A stretch of DNA of 64,000 nucleotides from contig JALSOH010000009.1 of the NCBI GenBank assembly GCA_026986575.1, forward strand, positions 203,444 to 267,443, read 5' to 3'. Below the pieces are notes generated by a model. The model had not been told where the DNA came from. It made no database searches and worked only from the letters and a program-made list of their open reading frames with translations. Numbering within the stretch: the stretch's first letter is position 1; every line of letters starts with the position of its first letter. The position numbers and the translations under genes are program-made. Shown here one piece after another: positions 8,032 through 16,972 of this stretch. Source of the DNA: Thermoproteota archaeon (GTDB lineage Archaea; Korarchaeota; Korarchaeia; Korarchaeales; Korarchaeaceae).

Positions 8032-10602
8032 TCACGGAACCTCATACACCACTGTGATCTCCCCGTCCTGCACCTGATGGTCATAGTTGGCATCGATCCA
8101 TTCAACCACTATAAGCAGCTTACCGCTTGCCTCGTCCGGATGATTCAGCAGCCACATAAGCGCGGCCCTAGTCCCGAACCTGTTTACGCCCGCGACCCTC
8201 ACCACCATGTTGTCGCAGTCGAAGAGTATCGCGCCATAGTCCTTCTCTCCATATGTCGCTGTGTACACTTGATCCTTGACCCTCAGAGTGTTGTCCTCGA
8301 AGTAGACCTCGTACTGCTCCCATGGATACGGGATCACGTTAGGTCCACCGAGCACGATCACCTTCTTCTCCTCACTAGGTCCTGCCTTACCCGCCAGTCT
8401 GCTCAGCAGGTCCTGATTGAACTGAATGTCCTCGTACATGCCCCTGTACTTCATCTCCTTCGGAAATCCGAAGGGCAGGATGCATCCCTCGTAAACCGGT
8501 GCTGCGACAGGGATAGTTGGAGAAGGCGGTGGCGTTTCCCTCTCCTTGAAGTGCGCAATGACCTCGTGATCCCTGTTCATGGAGAAGGTCAGGGTGAGGC
8601 CAGATCCCCTGTTGGAGCCATCGAGCTCCCAGTGATCGAACTCGAAGCCAGCATGCGCGGTTGGATTGAGGCTGATAACCGTGCCTCTATCTATCTGGTA
8701 AGTGCCGACGTGGTAGGTGTGAGTGTCTCCAGCGGTAGAGGGGTTCGCCTTTATGGTGAGAGTGTACTGCTTCCAGTACACGGCCTTTATGGTACGGTCG
8801 TCGTTCATGGAGAAGGTGCTGCCGGACCAATGGGAGCCGTCCAGCTCCCAGTGATCGAACCTGTAGCCAGGGCACGAGCGATAGCTGGGAGATACATCCG
8901 TTCCTCTGTAGAGATCTGTCACGCTATCTCCATCGCCGTAGTCACCGTCGGGATCGGGTGGATTGTTCTGCGCACCAGCTGGGGGTGAGAAGTCCATGTG
9001 CACCGTGCATCCCACAGGGGCACCGAGTTCGTCTCTGACCTGAACATCCAGATCCACCAGTTTCCAATAAACCGCCCCCAGGGTCTTATCTCCGTCCATG
9101 GTGAAGGAGCATGCCCCCGTTCCGGAGCAAGGCCCACTCCAGTGATCGAAGTTGTAGCCACTGTAGGAGTTAGGTGAGGCAGTGATCTCCGTGCCGATGT
9201 CCATGGTCAGGGAATCCGAGTTGTCGTAATCTCCATCGCTGGGGATGTTGGGGTTGTGAGCTCCAGCAGGCGCGGTGAATGAGAGGTGTAAACTAGCCCC
9301 AACGGAGCCTCCTAAATCGTCCTCTATGTCGAAGTCGAGGGTCACCTGCTTCCAGTACACAGCCTTTATGGTGATGTCGCTATCTCCCACAGTGATCCCA
9401 GCTCCAGGGTCACCGCTCGCACCGCTCAGCTCCCAATGATCAAAGCGGTAACCTGAGCATGTGCCTGGGCTTGCAGTTATCACCGTGTACTTGTACACAT
9501 CCCTCAACGATGCACCATCAGCGTACCAGCCACTGTAATCGGGTGCCTGTTCTGCATTATCCGGCAGGGTGAACTGCAGCCTCACCTTGCATGAAGAGGG
9601 CATGCTGGCTCCGTCCTGATCCACGACCTCCACATTCACGTCAACCACTTTCCAGAAGAAAGCTGCCGCGGCCTTATCCTCGGTCATGGTTAAGGTGCAG
9701 TCGCCTGTACCGGTGCAGTCGCCGGTGGTATGGCCGTTCCAGGTCCCCCAGTGGTCGAACACTCTTTGACCGCATGGCGTGTTCGGGCTGAGCGTGATGG
9801 TCGTACCGTCATCGTACACCAGAGTATCTCCGTGGTAAGCATCCGACTTCCCGTTGTTATCGGCAGGTCTCGCGTGAATGGAGCATCCAGAGAGTGGGAA
9901 ACCGTCCTCATCACCTATTTTCACCTCAAGTCTCCAGGTCTTCACGAAGACCGCCGTCAGTGTGTGATCTCCATCCATGGTCACGGTGATGCTCGTATCA
10001 GTACCTGCATTGCTTCCATCCAGCACCCAGTGATCGAAGCGGTAGCCTGAGTTAGGACTGGCTGTTACGGTGACCTCCGTTCCCTCGTCGTACGTGAGAG
10101 TGCCGTCCGCCCCGGAAACTAGGTTGCGACCGTTCACATCGCTCGGTTTGGCCTTGACCCTTCCGGCATCGTCGGGATCGATATCGATGTAGAGATCCGC
10201 CCTCTGCTTCTTCAGATATAGGGTGGCCTCACCCACGCTTCCTTTAAGCTTGTACTCTAGGACTCCACCGCTGTTCCTTATCACATCAACGTTACCGGAT
10301 GCCTTCCAGTGATCGAAATCATAACCGGCGCATTCTCCCGGCCTGTAAGTGAACCTGTAATAGCCCTTGCCCCTGTATGCCGTTTGGCCGTCCATGAAGT
10401 TACCGACTAACTGGTACGAATCGCCCTCGTGTTCCTTGAACTCGACCTTCACAGCCTTGCATCCGGTCACATGCCGGCCCGTCTCGACATCCTTGACGTG
10501 CACATTGGAGTGACAAGCGGATGCCTGCTGGAGGATGAGCACGCTGCCCAACAAAAGGAGGGCTAGTCCCAGCATCACAAGACGACGTAATTCCACTGTC
10601 AT
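8032..10602 (-). CDS. Large secreted repeat protein with seven FDHW repeats and shared C-terminal module
   Basis: An 856-residue exported protein with a signal peptide (MLGLALLLLGSVLILQQASA). It contains seven domains of the divergent InlB-B type (each ~70-95 residues), marked by YDFDHW, YRFDHW, VFDHWG, YRFDHW, YNFDHW, YRFDHW and FEFDHW. Many carry a paired Cys pattern (for example GCSI...CGQ) compatible with disulfides outside the cell. The C-terminal ~145 residues are the shared module: YRGMYEDIQFNQDLL, GGPNVIPYPWEQYEV, YGEKDYGAILFDC, NRFGTRAALMWLL, ending in an EF-hand-like loop DANYDHQVQDGE. A TATA-like ACTTATAAG about 40 bases upstream suggests a short leader. It is probably a structural surface (S-layer-like) or adhesin protein. 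Confidence 0.75.
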   Translation of the reverse strand: MTVELRRLVMLGLALLLLGSVLILQQASACHSNVHVKDVETGRHVTGCKAVKVEFKEHEGDSYQLVGNFMDGQTAYRGKGYYRFTYRPGECAGYDFDHWKASGNVDVIRNSGGVLEYKLKGSVGEATLYLKKQRADLYIDIDPDDAGRVKAKPSDVNGRNLVSGADGTLTYDEGTEVTVTASPNSGYRFDHWVLDGSNAGTDTSITVTMDGDHTLTAVFVKTWRLEVKIGDEDGFPLSGCSIHARPADNNGKSDAYHGDTLVYDDGTTITLSPNTPCGQRVFDHWGTWNGHTTGDCTGTGDCTLTMTEDKAAAAFFWKVVDVNVEVVDQDGASMPSSCKVRLQFTLPDNAEQAPDYSGWYADGASLRDVYKYTVITASPGTCSGYRFDHWELSGASGDPGAGITVGDSDITIKAVYWKQVTLDFDIEDDLGGSVGASLHLSFTAPAGAHNPNIPSDGDYDNSDSLTMDIGTEITASPNSYSGYNFDHWSGPCSGTGACSFTMDGDKTLGAVYWKLVDLDVQVRDELGAPVGCTVHMDFSPPAGAQNNPPDPDGDYGDGDSVTDLYRGTDVSPSYRSCPGYRFDHWELDGSHWSGSTFSMNDDRTIKAVYWKQYTLTIKANPSTAGDTHTYHVGTYQIDRGTVISLNPTAHAGFEFDHWELDGSNRGSGLTLTFSMNRDHEVIAHFKERETPPPSPTIPVAAPVYEGCILPFGFPKEMKYRGMYEDIQFNQDLLSRLAGKAGPSEEKKVIVLGGPNVIPYPWEQYEVYFEDNTLRVKDQVYTATYGEKDYGAILFDCDNMVVRVAGVNRFGTRAALMWLLNHPDEASGKLLIVVEWIDANYDHQVQDGEITVVYEVP

Positions 10603-10840
10603 AGAAAGTAACCTAAAAATTCGTAGAAAGTGTTCTTATAAGTCTTTTGGTTAAATTAACTCCGAAATCTATAGTCCGAATTCAAGTTCGTACGAGCTCT
10701 CGTGAGGCCGAGGGGAATAAAGCTTCTCATGGATCGACCAGTTTCAGGAAGATCGTGGGACCAGATGCGACGAATTCTTGGAGATAGTAAGAAGGAGCGG
10801 AGGAATAGAAACTGATAATTCTCACGCATGGATGCATTTA

Positions 10841-11662
10841 CTACCACTCAACAATGGGAGAGATCTCCCAGTATTCGACCTCACCATTGTCATTTAGGTC
10901 AATCCACTCCAGTATAATGAGATCTTTACCGACAAGAAATTCATACTCCTTGAGCAACCAGATCAGTCCAGCTCTGGTCCCGTATCTGGTGATTCCAGCT
11001 ATTCGAATGTCCCCATCATCTTTTATCAGTATGACAGCGTAGTCCCTTTTACCAAAAACAGCATTGAATCTATCATCCGCTACCACGAGGGAGCACTCTT
11101 GGAAGGACACATTATAGTTCCCCCAAGGGAAAGGGATAGCCATCGGGCCCCCTAGATACAAGACTCTGCTACCATTACCTTTTAAGTCGCCTATAAGATC
11201 TCCATTTAGGGATAAATCGATCTCTCCAGCGACCAACCTGTAATCCATCGGAAATCTCCATTCAGCGCCTCCGGCCATGCTTCCCGCTCCCTTTTCGTCT
11301 CCCTCACTCGAACTCACACTCTTCAAAGGAGCGACGAGGGTTTCTTTAACGAATAAAGCTCTCAAGAGGTGGTCTTCACTCATCTCAATCCTTATGATAG
11401 GTGAGTTCCTCCCGACCCTCTTGCCATCGATCTCCCACTGGTAGAAAACGTAGCCCTCGGCGGGTTCCGCCCTAACGGTGACTACCTGTCCTTCATCATA
11501 TGAGTGAATGCCGGGTGGGGGAAGTGTGGTGCCCTCACCCACGACGATTATCTCCAACGTGTGTGGGCCGGATGCCACAGTCTTAGGTACATATGCGATC
11601 AAAGATAGCAGCACCGCGACCACGATGACGACAGGGCCGAGTATACTGATTTTTCTTAGCAT
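10841..11662 (-). CDS. Secreted surface protein: one B-repeat plus shared C-terminal module
   Basis: A 273-residue protein, the smallest member of the local family. It has a signal peptide (VVIVVAVLLSLIAYVPKTVA) and one InlB-B-type repeat ending YVFYQWEIDGKRVG. After a Gly/Glu-rich linker comes the shared module: FPMDYRLVAGEIDLSLN, GGPMAIPFPWGNYNV, FGKRDYAVILIKDD, TRYGTRAGLIWLL, and the EF-hand-type loop DLNDNGEVEYWE at the very end. The start codon is preceded by ATAGCG, as in the 6557-7753 gene. It is the first of three tandem paralogs, each with its own gap of over 200 bases, so they are probably transcribed separately. Confidence 0.7.
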   Translation of the reverse strand: MLRKISILGPVVIVVAVLLSLIAYVPKTVASGPHTLEIIVVGEGTTLPPPGIHSYDEGQVVTVRAEPAEGYVFYQWEIDGKRVGRNSPIIRIEMSEDHLLRALFVKETLVAPLKSVSSSEGDEKGAGSMAGGAEWRFPMDYRLVAGEIDLSLNGDLIGDLKGNGSRVLYLGGPMAIPFPWGNYNVSFQECSLVVADDRFNAVFGKRDYAVILIKDDGDIRIAGITRYGTRAGLIWLLKEYEFLVGKDLIILEWIDLNDNGEVEYWEISPIVEW

Positions 11663-12140
11663 CGCTATTTCTGAAATTTAGGTGGTAGGGTAGTAGATTT
11701 AAAGATATCCCAAGACGCCCATCGAGTGGAAGGGAATAGGACCTTCTCTTTTTTCATCATAACGGACGTTTAAAGTAACCAACTTCTCTATTCCATTTGA
11801 GGAAAACTACATGTCTCCACGGCTGGTGGTCCATTACGAACACAGATAGTAACCAGCTTGATGAAAGGACATCTACTCAAAGGACTTGCAGTCATAGGAG
11901 CGGAGGGGCCGATCCTGCTCTCGATGATTAGAGCGGACCTGTAAGCGATAAAGCCCCCGGTCACGTCGGTCCCCATTCTTCATGGAGTGTCTTCGCGTAA
12001 AATATTTTATCGGCTCTTCCCGACTCACCGCGATTCTCCTCCCCATGAGACACACAACGTTCCACATTTCGTTGAATTACTTCGAAAAAAATGTAGTTTA
12101 AGGAAATATTTTTATTACATCACCGGTACAATCTTAAACG
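11663..12140. other. Intergenic region with a possible coding remnant
   Basis: 478 bases between divergent surface-protein genes. At about 11812-11952 one plus-strand frame reads through 46 sense codons (including GGPLRTQIVTSLMKGHLLKG and VIGAEGPILLSMIRADL) to a TAA, without a plausible start. It looks like the C-terminal relic of a gene I cannot identify. The right end (12090-12140) is A/T-rich with an ATATTTTTATTA stretch and is the likely promoter of the gene at 12141. Confidence 0.35.
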
Positions 12141-13295
12141 GTGGTGCGAGTAGGCTCCCTGCGCGTCTTGGCGATCGTTGCGGTGCTCTTTGCTTCCCTA
12201 CTTCTTATAGGTCTGTTATCCTCCTTTGGGGCACCAAAAAGTTGTTCTTCAACGACGACTGTCACAATACATGATGAGGACGAAGTCTCGAAGCTCAGAG
12301 AGGAAAACGAGAAATTGAGGAATGAAATAGCGAGATTGAGGGCCGAGATACAGGACCTCAAATCGAAGTTATCGGCTCTAAGGGAAGGTAAGATTGGGTG
12401 GAATGAGACCAGCACTAGGACTGAATCCATTAACCTAGAGGACCGCGTTCGCGAGCTCTCCGATAGAATGCAGAAATTGAATGAGAGCTACCGCAGCCTC
12501 AGGATGAAGTATGACGAACTGCTGCAGAAATACAACGAGCTCAAGACGGAGCATGAGCAGCTCAAGAGGAAGTACAACGACTTGCTGTCTAGGTATGAGA
12601 ACCTGAGCGAGAGCATGAGCGTTCTGAAGAGATACAGATCCTCAGCCGTGGTCGTGAGGAGTTACGTGAAGGAGGCCAGAGATTTCCTGAACACAAGCAC
12701 GTACAAGGAAGAGTTCTACGATTGGAGATTATGGATGATAGGCGAGAACTATAACTCCCAGATGAGGGGCGCCGTGGCCAACAGGAGCATCGCCAAGATA
12801 TTCGCCCTCATGGTGGAGAGGGATCTCAAATACAACCACGAATTGTACAGGAAGATGTTGGAGGAATGGCTTCGTTACCATCCCGCCAATGACACCGTGC
12901 CCCTCGCTAATGAGGTTGCCAGGCTGTTCTATTCGTTGGATCACCGGTACGCAGTTCCGGGGAAGGATGAGCCCAACGCTGAACTGCCCCTGTTTCCTAT
13001 CGAGCTGCTCGCCTACGGTCTGGGCGACTGTGAGGATCACGCCATGTTGATGGCGGCCCTCTACAAGGTTGCCGGGATAAGGACGGCGATAGTCGTTGTG
13101 AAGGATCACACCGATGTCGCGATAGACATCAACGGTTCATGGATTTTCCTGGAGTCGTCCCTGCATAAATCCGATCAGGAGGACATGCCCAGTGGATTCT
13201 ACTCGAGCGTAACCATCTGGGAGCTCCAGAAGGAGTTCAGGGAGAGATGGGGGGGATATCCGGCCTACTTCGTGGAGGTAGGATCGGAAAGCTGA
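12141..13295 (+). CDS. Membrane-anchored coiled-coil protein with transglutaminase-like domain
   Basis: A 384-residue protein with GTG at 12141, no obvious Shine-Dalgarno and an A/T-rich promoter close by, so the transcript is probably leaderless. An N-terminal signal anchor (residues 8-30) is followed by a long heptad coiled coil (about residues 45-165, KLREENEKLRNEIARLRAEI onwards). The C-terminal ~200 residues end in a transglutaminase/papain-like core: the Cys motif LGDCEDHAMLMAALYKVAGI, His in VVKDHTDVAIDI and an acidic residue in IFLESS form a plausible Cys-His-Asp/Glu triad. Such archaeal proteins are thought to be extracellular peptidases or amidases; the substrate is unknown. Its position beside the surface-protein cluster suggests a role in surface maturation. 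Confidence 0.75.
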   Translation: MVRVGSLRVLAIVAVLFASLLLIGLLSSFGAPKSCSSTTTVTIHDEDEVSKLREENEKLRNEIARLRAEIQDLKSKLSALREGKIGWNETSTRTESINLEDRVRELSDRMQKLNESYRSLRMKYDELLQKYNELKTEHEQLKRKYNDLLSRYENLSESMSVLKRYRSSAVVVRSYVKEARDFLNTSTYKEEFYDWRLWMIGENYNSQMRGAVANRSIAKIFALMVERDLKYNHELYRKMLEEWLRYHPANDTVPLANEVARLFYSLDHRYAVPGKDEPNAELPLFPIELLAYGLGDCEDHAMLMAALYKVAGIRTAIVVVKDHTDVAIDINGSWIFLESSLHKSDQEDMPSGFYSSVTIWELQKEFRERWGGYPAYFVEVGSES

Positions 13296-13422
13296 ATAAT
13301 CCGTCTCCCGAACTTATCCCCCGTCGGGGATCAATCGAGCCCCGATCCCGTCTCGACCTTCGATGGCCACCAAGCAAAGGCAATACCTTCATTTTTAACT
13401 AAACCATCCCGGGAGAAGCTCG

Positions 13423-14553
13423 ATGGAGAATCGGAAGCTGGTGGTGAACCTTGCATCCGTGGCTCTCTACTTCCTCTCTCTATGGCTCGTAGCTTCCGTA
13501 CTCGCTCGTTACGCTAGGGACCTAGGAATAGGTCTCACGGAGATAAGCGTGGTTTGGTCAGCTATCTCGCTGGTCACTCTGGTTATGAGGCCCATAACTG
13601 GCTACTTAGCGGACAGGTGGTCGAGCAATGCGACCATGTTCATAGGCTCCGTCTTTTCACTCCTGTCCTCGATCATCTTCCTACATGCATCCAACTTCAC
13701 GTCGCTACTTATGGGGAGGGTTGTGCAGGGCTTGGGTAACTCTTTCTTCATCGCTCCCTCAGCCGTGGCCGTGGCATCCAGCGCATCCAGTGTGGGCCTC
13801 GCTCTGGGCCTCAGATCCATGCTCATATCCCTTGGAGGTGTACTGGGACCTCCGGCGGCTGGACTGCTGGTTGACTCCTTCGGTTACTGGGCGGTCTTCA
13901 CCCTAGCTGCGATATCCTCACTGATCATAGCCGCGATGAATGTCCGCATGAGAGGTGAAACCAGCGAGAGGAGGAGGGGAAGGGCCGGATGGGGAGACGC
14001 CGTAGGTGGGGTCGTTCTCCTTACCATGTCCCTGGCCGCCTTGGGTGGGGCCGCCCTGATGGTCATCTTGGAACTGGTTCAAGTCCACTACAGGGATCTC
14101 GGCTACGGAGCTTCCATCTTCGGGTACTTCAGCATGTTCTTCGGAGCCGCTGGCCTCATATCAAGGTACCTGTCGGGGAGGATGGCAGAGAGCAGACCCA
14201 TGGCTGCCATATCTCTAGGTTACGGGATCATGCTACTCTCACTCGTGGCCCTCTCTATCTGGTACATCCCTCCACTGAGCTACGGTATCGCCGCCCTGTT
14301 TGGCTTGGGCCTCGGATTCACGGTTCCGGCCCAACAGTACGTGACCATTGAGTTGGTCCCTGAGGGTGCGAGAAATAGGGCAATGGCCCTATACTCTATG
14401 GGGGCCGACGTGGGTCGCTTCTCAGGTCCCATAGTCATGAGCTTCGTCGCCTCGCTGTCGGATTACTCCCGAGCATATCTCTTCACGGCCTTGTTTCCCC
14501 TAGCATCGGCCCCCATGCTGATCATGCTGTCGAGGAGGATGAGGGATGCGTGA
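13423..14553 (+). CDS. Major facilitator superfamily transporter
   Basis: A 376-residue protein with about 12 transmembrane helices in two halves. The loop between helices 2 and 3 carries the MFS motif A (GYLADRWSSN), and the region after helix 5 (GPPAAGLLVDSFGYWAVF) is typical of the drug-efflux/sugar MFS branch. ATG at 13423 lies just downstream of GGGAGAAG. The substrate cannot be read from sequence. Its end overlaps the start of the DNA methyltransferase gene by 8 bases, so the two are probably co-transcribed even though no functional link is evident. Confidence 0.85.
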   Translation: MENRKLVVNLASVALYFLSLWLVASVLARYARDLGIGLTEISVVWSAISLVTLVMRPITGYLADRWSSNATMFIGSVFSLLSSIIFLHASNFTSLLMGRVVQGLGNSFFIAPSAVAVASSASSVGLALGLRSMLISLGGVLGPPAAGLLVDSFGYWAVFTLAAISSLIIAAMNVRMRGETSERRRGRAGWGDAVGGVVLLTMSLAALGGAALMVILELVQVHYRDLGYGASIFGYFSMFFGAAGLISRYLSGRMAESRPMAAISLGYGIMLLSLVALSIWYIPPLSYGIAALFGLGLGFTVPAQQYVTIELVPEGARNRAMALYSMGADVGRFSGPIVMSFVASLSDYSRAYLFTALFPLASAPMLIMLSRRMRDA

Positions 14554-16402
14554 ACTCCAAGGTAAAAGGCTCTACCTCCGCATTCTGGGATCCTGCATCA
14601 GGATCTTAGAGGAGTACCTCGACCTCAGCGATCTCCAATCTCTGAAAATCCCGCTCTTGAGCGAACTACCACGAGAGGTTGTGGAGAGGGCCAGGGAGGA
14701 GAGACCCCTGTCCCTGCATCGATGCCAGCTCATGGTTCAGAGGACCGTTGGTTCAGATAGGAGGAGGGAACTGGCCGTGTACTACTCGAAGGACGAGGCG
14801 CTCCGGCTCATGGAGGAGGCGCTGGACTTGGTGGAGGGCGACATAGTGCTGGGCGATCCCTTCATGGGTTCCGGGAGAACGCTCTCCCACCTATTGTCTC
14901 TGGCTAAGGATAGGGTAATCAAGGTGTGGGGTGTGGAGAGGCTCCATCTACCGGCGTTGGTAGCGTTCACCTCTCTCCTCCATATCTTGGAGGGTGAAGG
15001 GGGAATCTTGGATGTGAGGGTGGGGGATGCCTTCACCATGTATCTCAGGGGGGAGCTCCCATCTTCCAACCTGATAGCCACTAATCCGCCCTTCACCAGG
15101 TGGGACAAGCTTCCTGAGGATTACAGGAGGGCGCTGGTGGAAACATTCAGGAGAACCCATCCGGAGTTCGTGGGTAGGGGATCCATCAGCCTCCAAGCCC
15201 TAGCGATGCTACTGATCGACGGCATTCTCGAGGACGGGGGTGTTGTGGCGACAGTGCTCCCAGCTTCCACATTTTACACGATATACGGGAGGGGGTACAA
15301 GAGGCTCCTCAGGGAGAGCTATCACTTGGCGCTGCTGGCTGAAGGACGGGACTCCTTCTCTGAGGGAAGTGGATTCAAGGAGCTGGTACTCGTGGCTATA
15401 AAAGGAGCGAGAAGAGGCCTTACAAAGGTCCTGAACGCGTCGGGTAAACGCTCTCTCCTCGACTTGAGGGAAATACCCACATTCTTTGACAGGAATTGGC
15501 TGTCCCTCTTCGACCGGGATCTTCGCGATCTCGTGCTCAAGTTCGTTGGTCCGGCACTCAGGGCCGGGACCCTCGTGAGGCTCTCGGATTTGGGAGTGCG
15601 AGTGGTCAGGGGAGTTGAGATGTATGGCCCCCAGTTCTTCTTCCTCCCCAACGGGTACTGGGATCTCAAGCCGGGCGACTCGGACTTCATCCTCTCTGAC
15701 GGTCGGGAGCTTAGGATAGGCGGGAAATACTTGGTGAAAGCCCTGAGGAGGCCATCCCTGTACTCAAGCTCAATAGAGGTGGATGTAGGGACCTATTTGC
15801 TCGCCGTGCCCCCCGTACCATTGGAGGACCTTCCAAGGGACTTGGTGGAATTCATCAGGTGGGGCTTGGAGGAAGGCACCGCCGCCCCGGCAGTCAAATC
15901 TAAAGGAAGCAGGTGGTACAGCCATGTCTGGAGACAGCTCAGGACTAAGAAGCCCTTCGGATACCTCTTCCTCCCCGACAAGGTGGGCGATCCCCTTAGG
16001 AGATCCTCCTTGGCCAACCTGACGGGAGAGAAAGTGACAGCCTCCAAGAACTTCTACATTGTGATCACGAGTAGGATGAGGTCTTTGATGTTGGCAGCGT
16101 GGTACAACAGCACGTTCTTCGCTTCGCTGCTCACGCTCATGGGTAGGAAGATATCGGGGAGGTGGACCCGCTTCCTCCTCGCTGACTACTTGGAGATGCC
16201 TGTGCCGAGGGGGGAGGATGAAGGAGTAATAAGCGCCTTCAGGGAGCTCTCGAAGGACCCGAGGCCTATTGAAGAGGAATTATCCGCCGAGGGAAGCAGG
16301 TATCGTCTGGATATGGCCCTAGGCAGGGCTCTATCTGTACCAAAGGTGGACCGGCTACTGGAATCACTGTATTCGAAACTGGCGGACCTAGCGATGGAGT
16401 GA
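14546..16402 (+). CDS. N6-adenine DNA methyltransferase, class I, solo
   Basis: A 618-residue protein. Motif I is LGDPFMGSGRT at about residues 103-112 (S-adenosylmethionine binding) and the catalytic motif IV is NPPF at about 180-183, in the order typical of gamma-type adenine methyltransferases. The C-terminal ~300 residues probably form the target-recognition part. No restriction endonuclease or specificity subunit is adjacent, so this may be an orphan methylase or a type IIG-like enzyme whose nuclease is absent. The first ~90 residues are a helical extension. It overlaps the MFS gene by 8 bases and is followed after 30 bases by a DUF445 gene. Confidence 0.75.
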   Translation: MRELQGKRLYLRILGSCIRILEEYLDLSDLQSLKIPLLSELPREVVERAREERPLSLHRCQLMVQRTVGSDRRRELAVYYSKDEALRLMEEALDLVEGDIVLGDPFMGSGRTLSHLLSLAKDRVIKVWGVERLHLPALVAFTSLLHILEGEGGILDVRVGDAFTMYLRGELPSSNLIATNPPFTRWDKLPEDYRRALVETFRRTHPEFVGRGSISLQALAMLLIDGILEDGGVVATVLPASTFYTIYGRGYKRLLRESYHLALLAEGRDSFSEGSGFKELVLVAIKGARRGLTKVLNASGKRSLLDLREIPTFFDRNWLSLFDRDLRDLVLKFVGPALRAGTLVRLSDLGVRVVRGVEMYGPQFFFLPNGYWDLKPGDSDFILSDGRELRIGGKYLVKALRRPSLYSSSIEVDVGTYLLAVPPVPLEDLPRDLVEFIRWGLEEGTAAPAVKSKGSRWYSHVWRQLRTKKPFGYLFLPDKVGDPLRRSSLANLTGEKVTASKNFYIVITSRMRSLMLAAWYNSTFFASLLTLMGRKISGRWTRFLLADYLEMPVPRGEDEGVISAFRELSKDPRPIEEELSAEGSRYRLDMALGRALSVPKVDRLLESLYSKLADLAME

Positions 16403-16432
16403 TTTTTAGGGTATTATGGAGGGGGCGGGCAC

Positions 16433-16972
16433 ATGCAACCATGGGCGCTGCTTCTCGGCTCGGCATTCGGTGCCTTCATAGGGTACGCGGCCAACAGGGT
16501 GGCGATATGGATGCTCTTCCATCCTAGGAAGGCCATACGGCTGGGTCCCATTAGGGTGCAGGGGGTGTTCCCCAAGAGGAGGAGGGAAATTGCCGAGAAC
16601 ATAGCCAATACTGTTGAGAGAAATATCCTCTCCCCGGAAGATGTTAGGGAGATGATCTCGGAGGCCGTGGAACTAAAACTGAGGGAAGTTAAGTTGCCAA
16701 TCCCGCTTCCTTCGGAGACGAGGGAGATGTTGGAACTAGCTATAATAAGGGTCGTGGTAACTGTGACTACGTCTCTTCTCTCTCAGATGAGCGAGAACAT
16801 GAGCGTGAGCGAGTTCATTTTAAGGAAGTTCGAGGAGGTGAGCGATGAGGAACTTGAGAGGATGTTTCTAGATGCCGTGGGTAAGGAACTCAGGTACATC
16901 GCTCTGAACGACGCCCTCATCGGTGCCCTAGTTGGCGCCCTTGAGATGGCCCTCCTCTCGTTCCTCCACTGA
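16433..16972 (+). CDS. DUF445/UPF0754-family membrane-anchored protein
   Basis: A 179-residue protein with the family hallmark at the N-terminus: GAFIGYAANRVAIWMLFHPRKA, followed by GVFPKRRREIAENIANTVE. The first ~25 residues form one membrane helix, a helical cytoplasmic or surface region follows, and the end (ALIGALVGALEMALLSFL) is a second hydrophobic helix. Bacterial members are about 380-450 residues, so this is a compact version. The function of the family is unknown. It starts 30 bases after the methylase gene and may be in the same transcript. Confidence 0.75.
   Translation: MQPWALLLGSAFGAFIGYAANRVAIWMLFHPRKAIRLGPIRVQGVFPKRRREIAENIANTVERNILSPEDVREMISEAVELKLREVKLPIPLPSETREMLELAIIRVVVTVTTSLLSQMSENMSVSEFILRKFEEVSDEELERMFLDAVGKELRYIALNDALIGALVGALEMALLSFLH

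Noticed and set aside
8077..8988. A 303-codon open frame on the plus strand opposite the large repeat protein gene
   Set aside because: It is antisense to the FDHW repeat region, has unusual His/Arg/Val-rich composition with no recognisable domain, and follows the repeats of the real gene. It is a shadow of the G+C-rich repeated coding sequence.
11788..11976. A minus-strand 62-codon frame and an overlapping one at 11873-12067
   Set aside because: No motif or ribosome-binding site; if anything in this gap was once coding, it is the plus-strand remnant noted in the intergenic entry.
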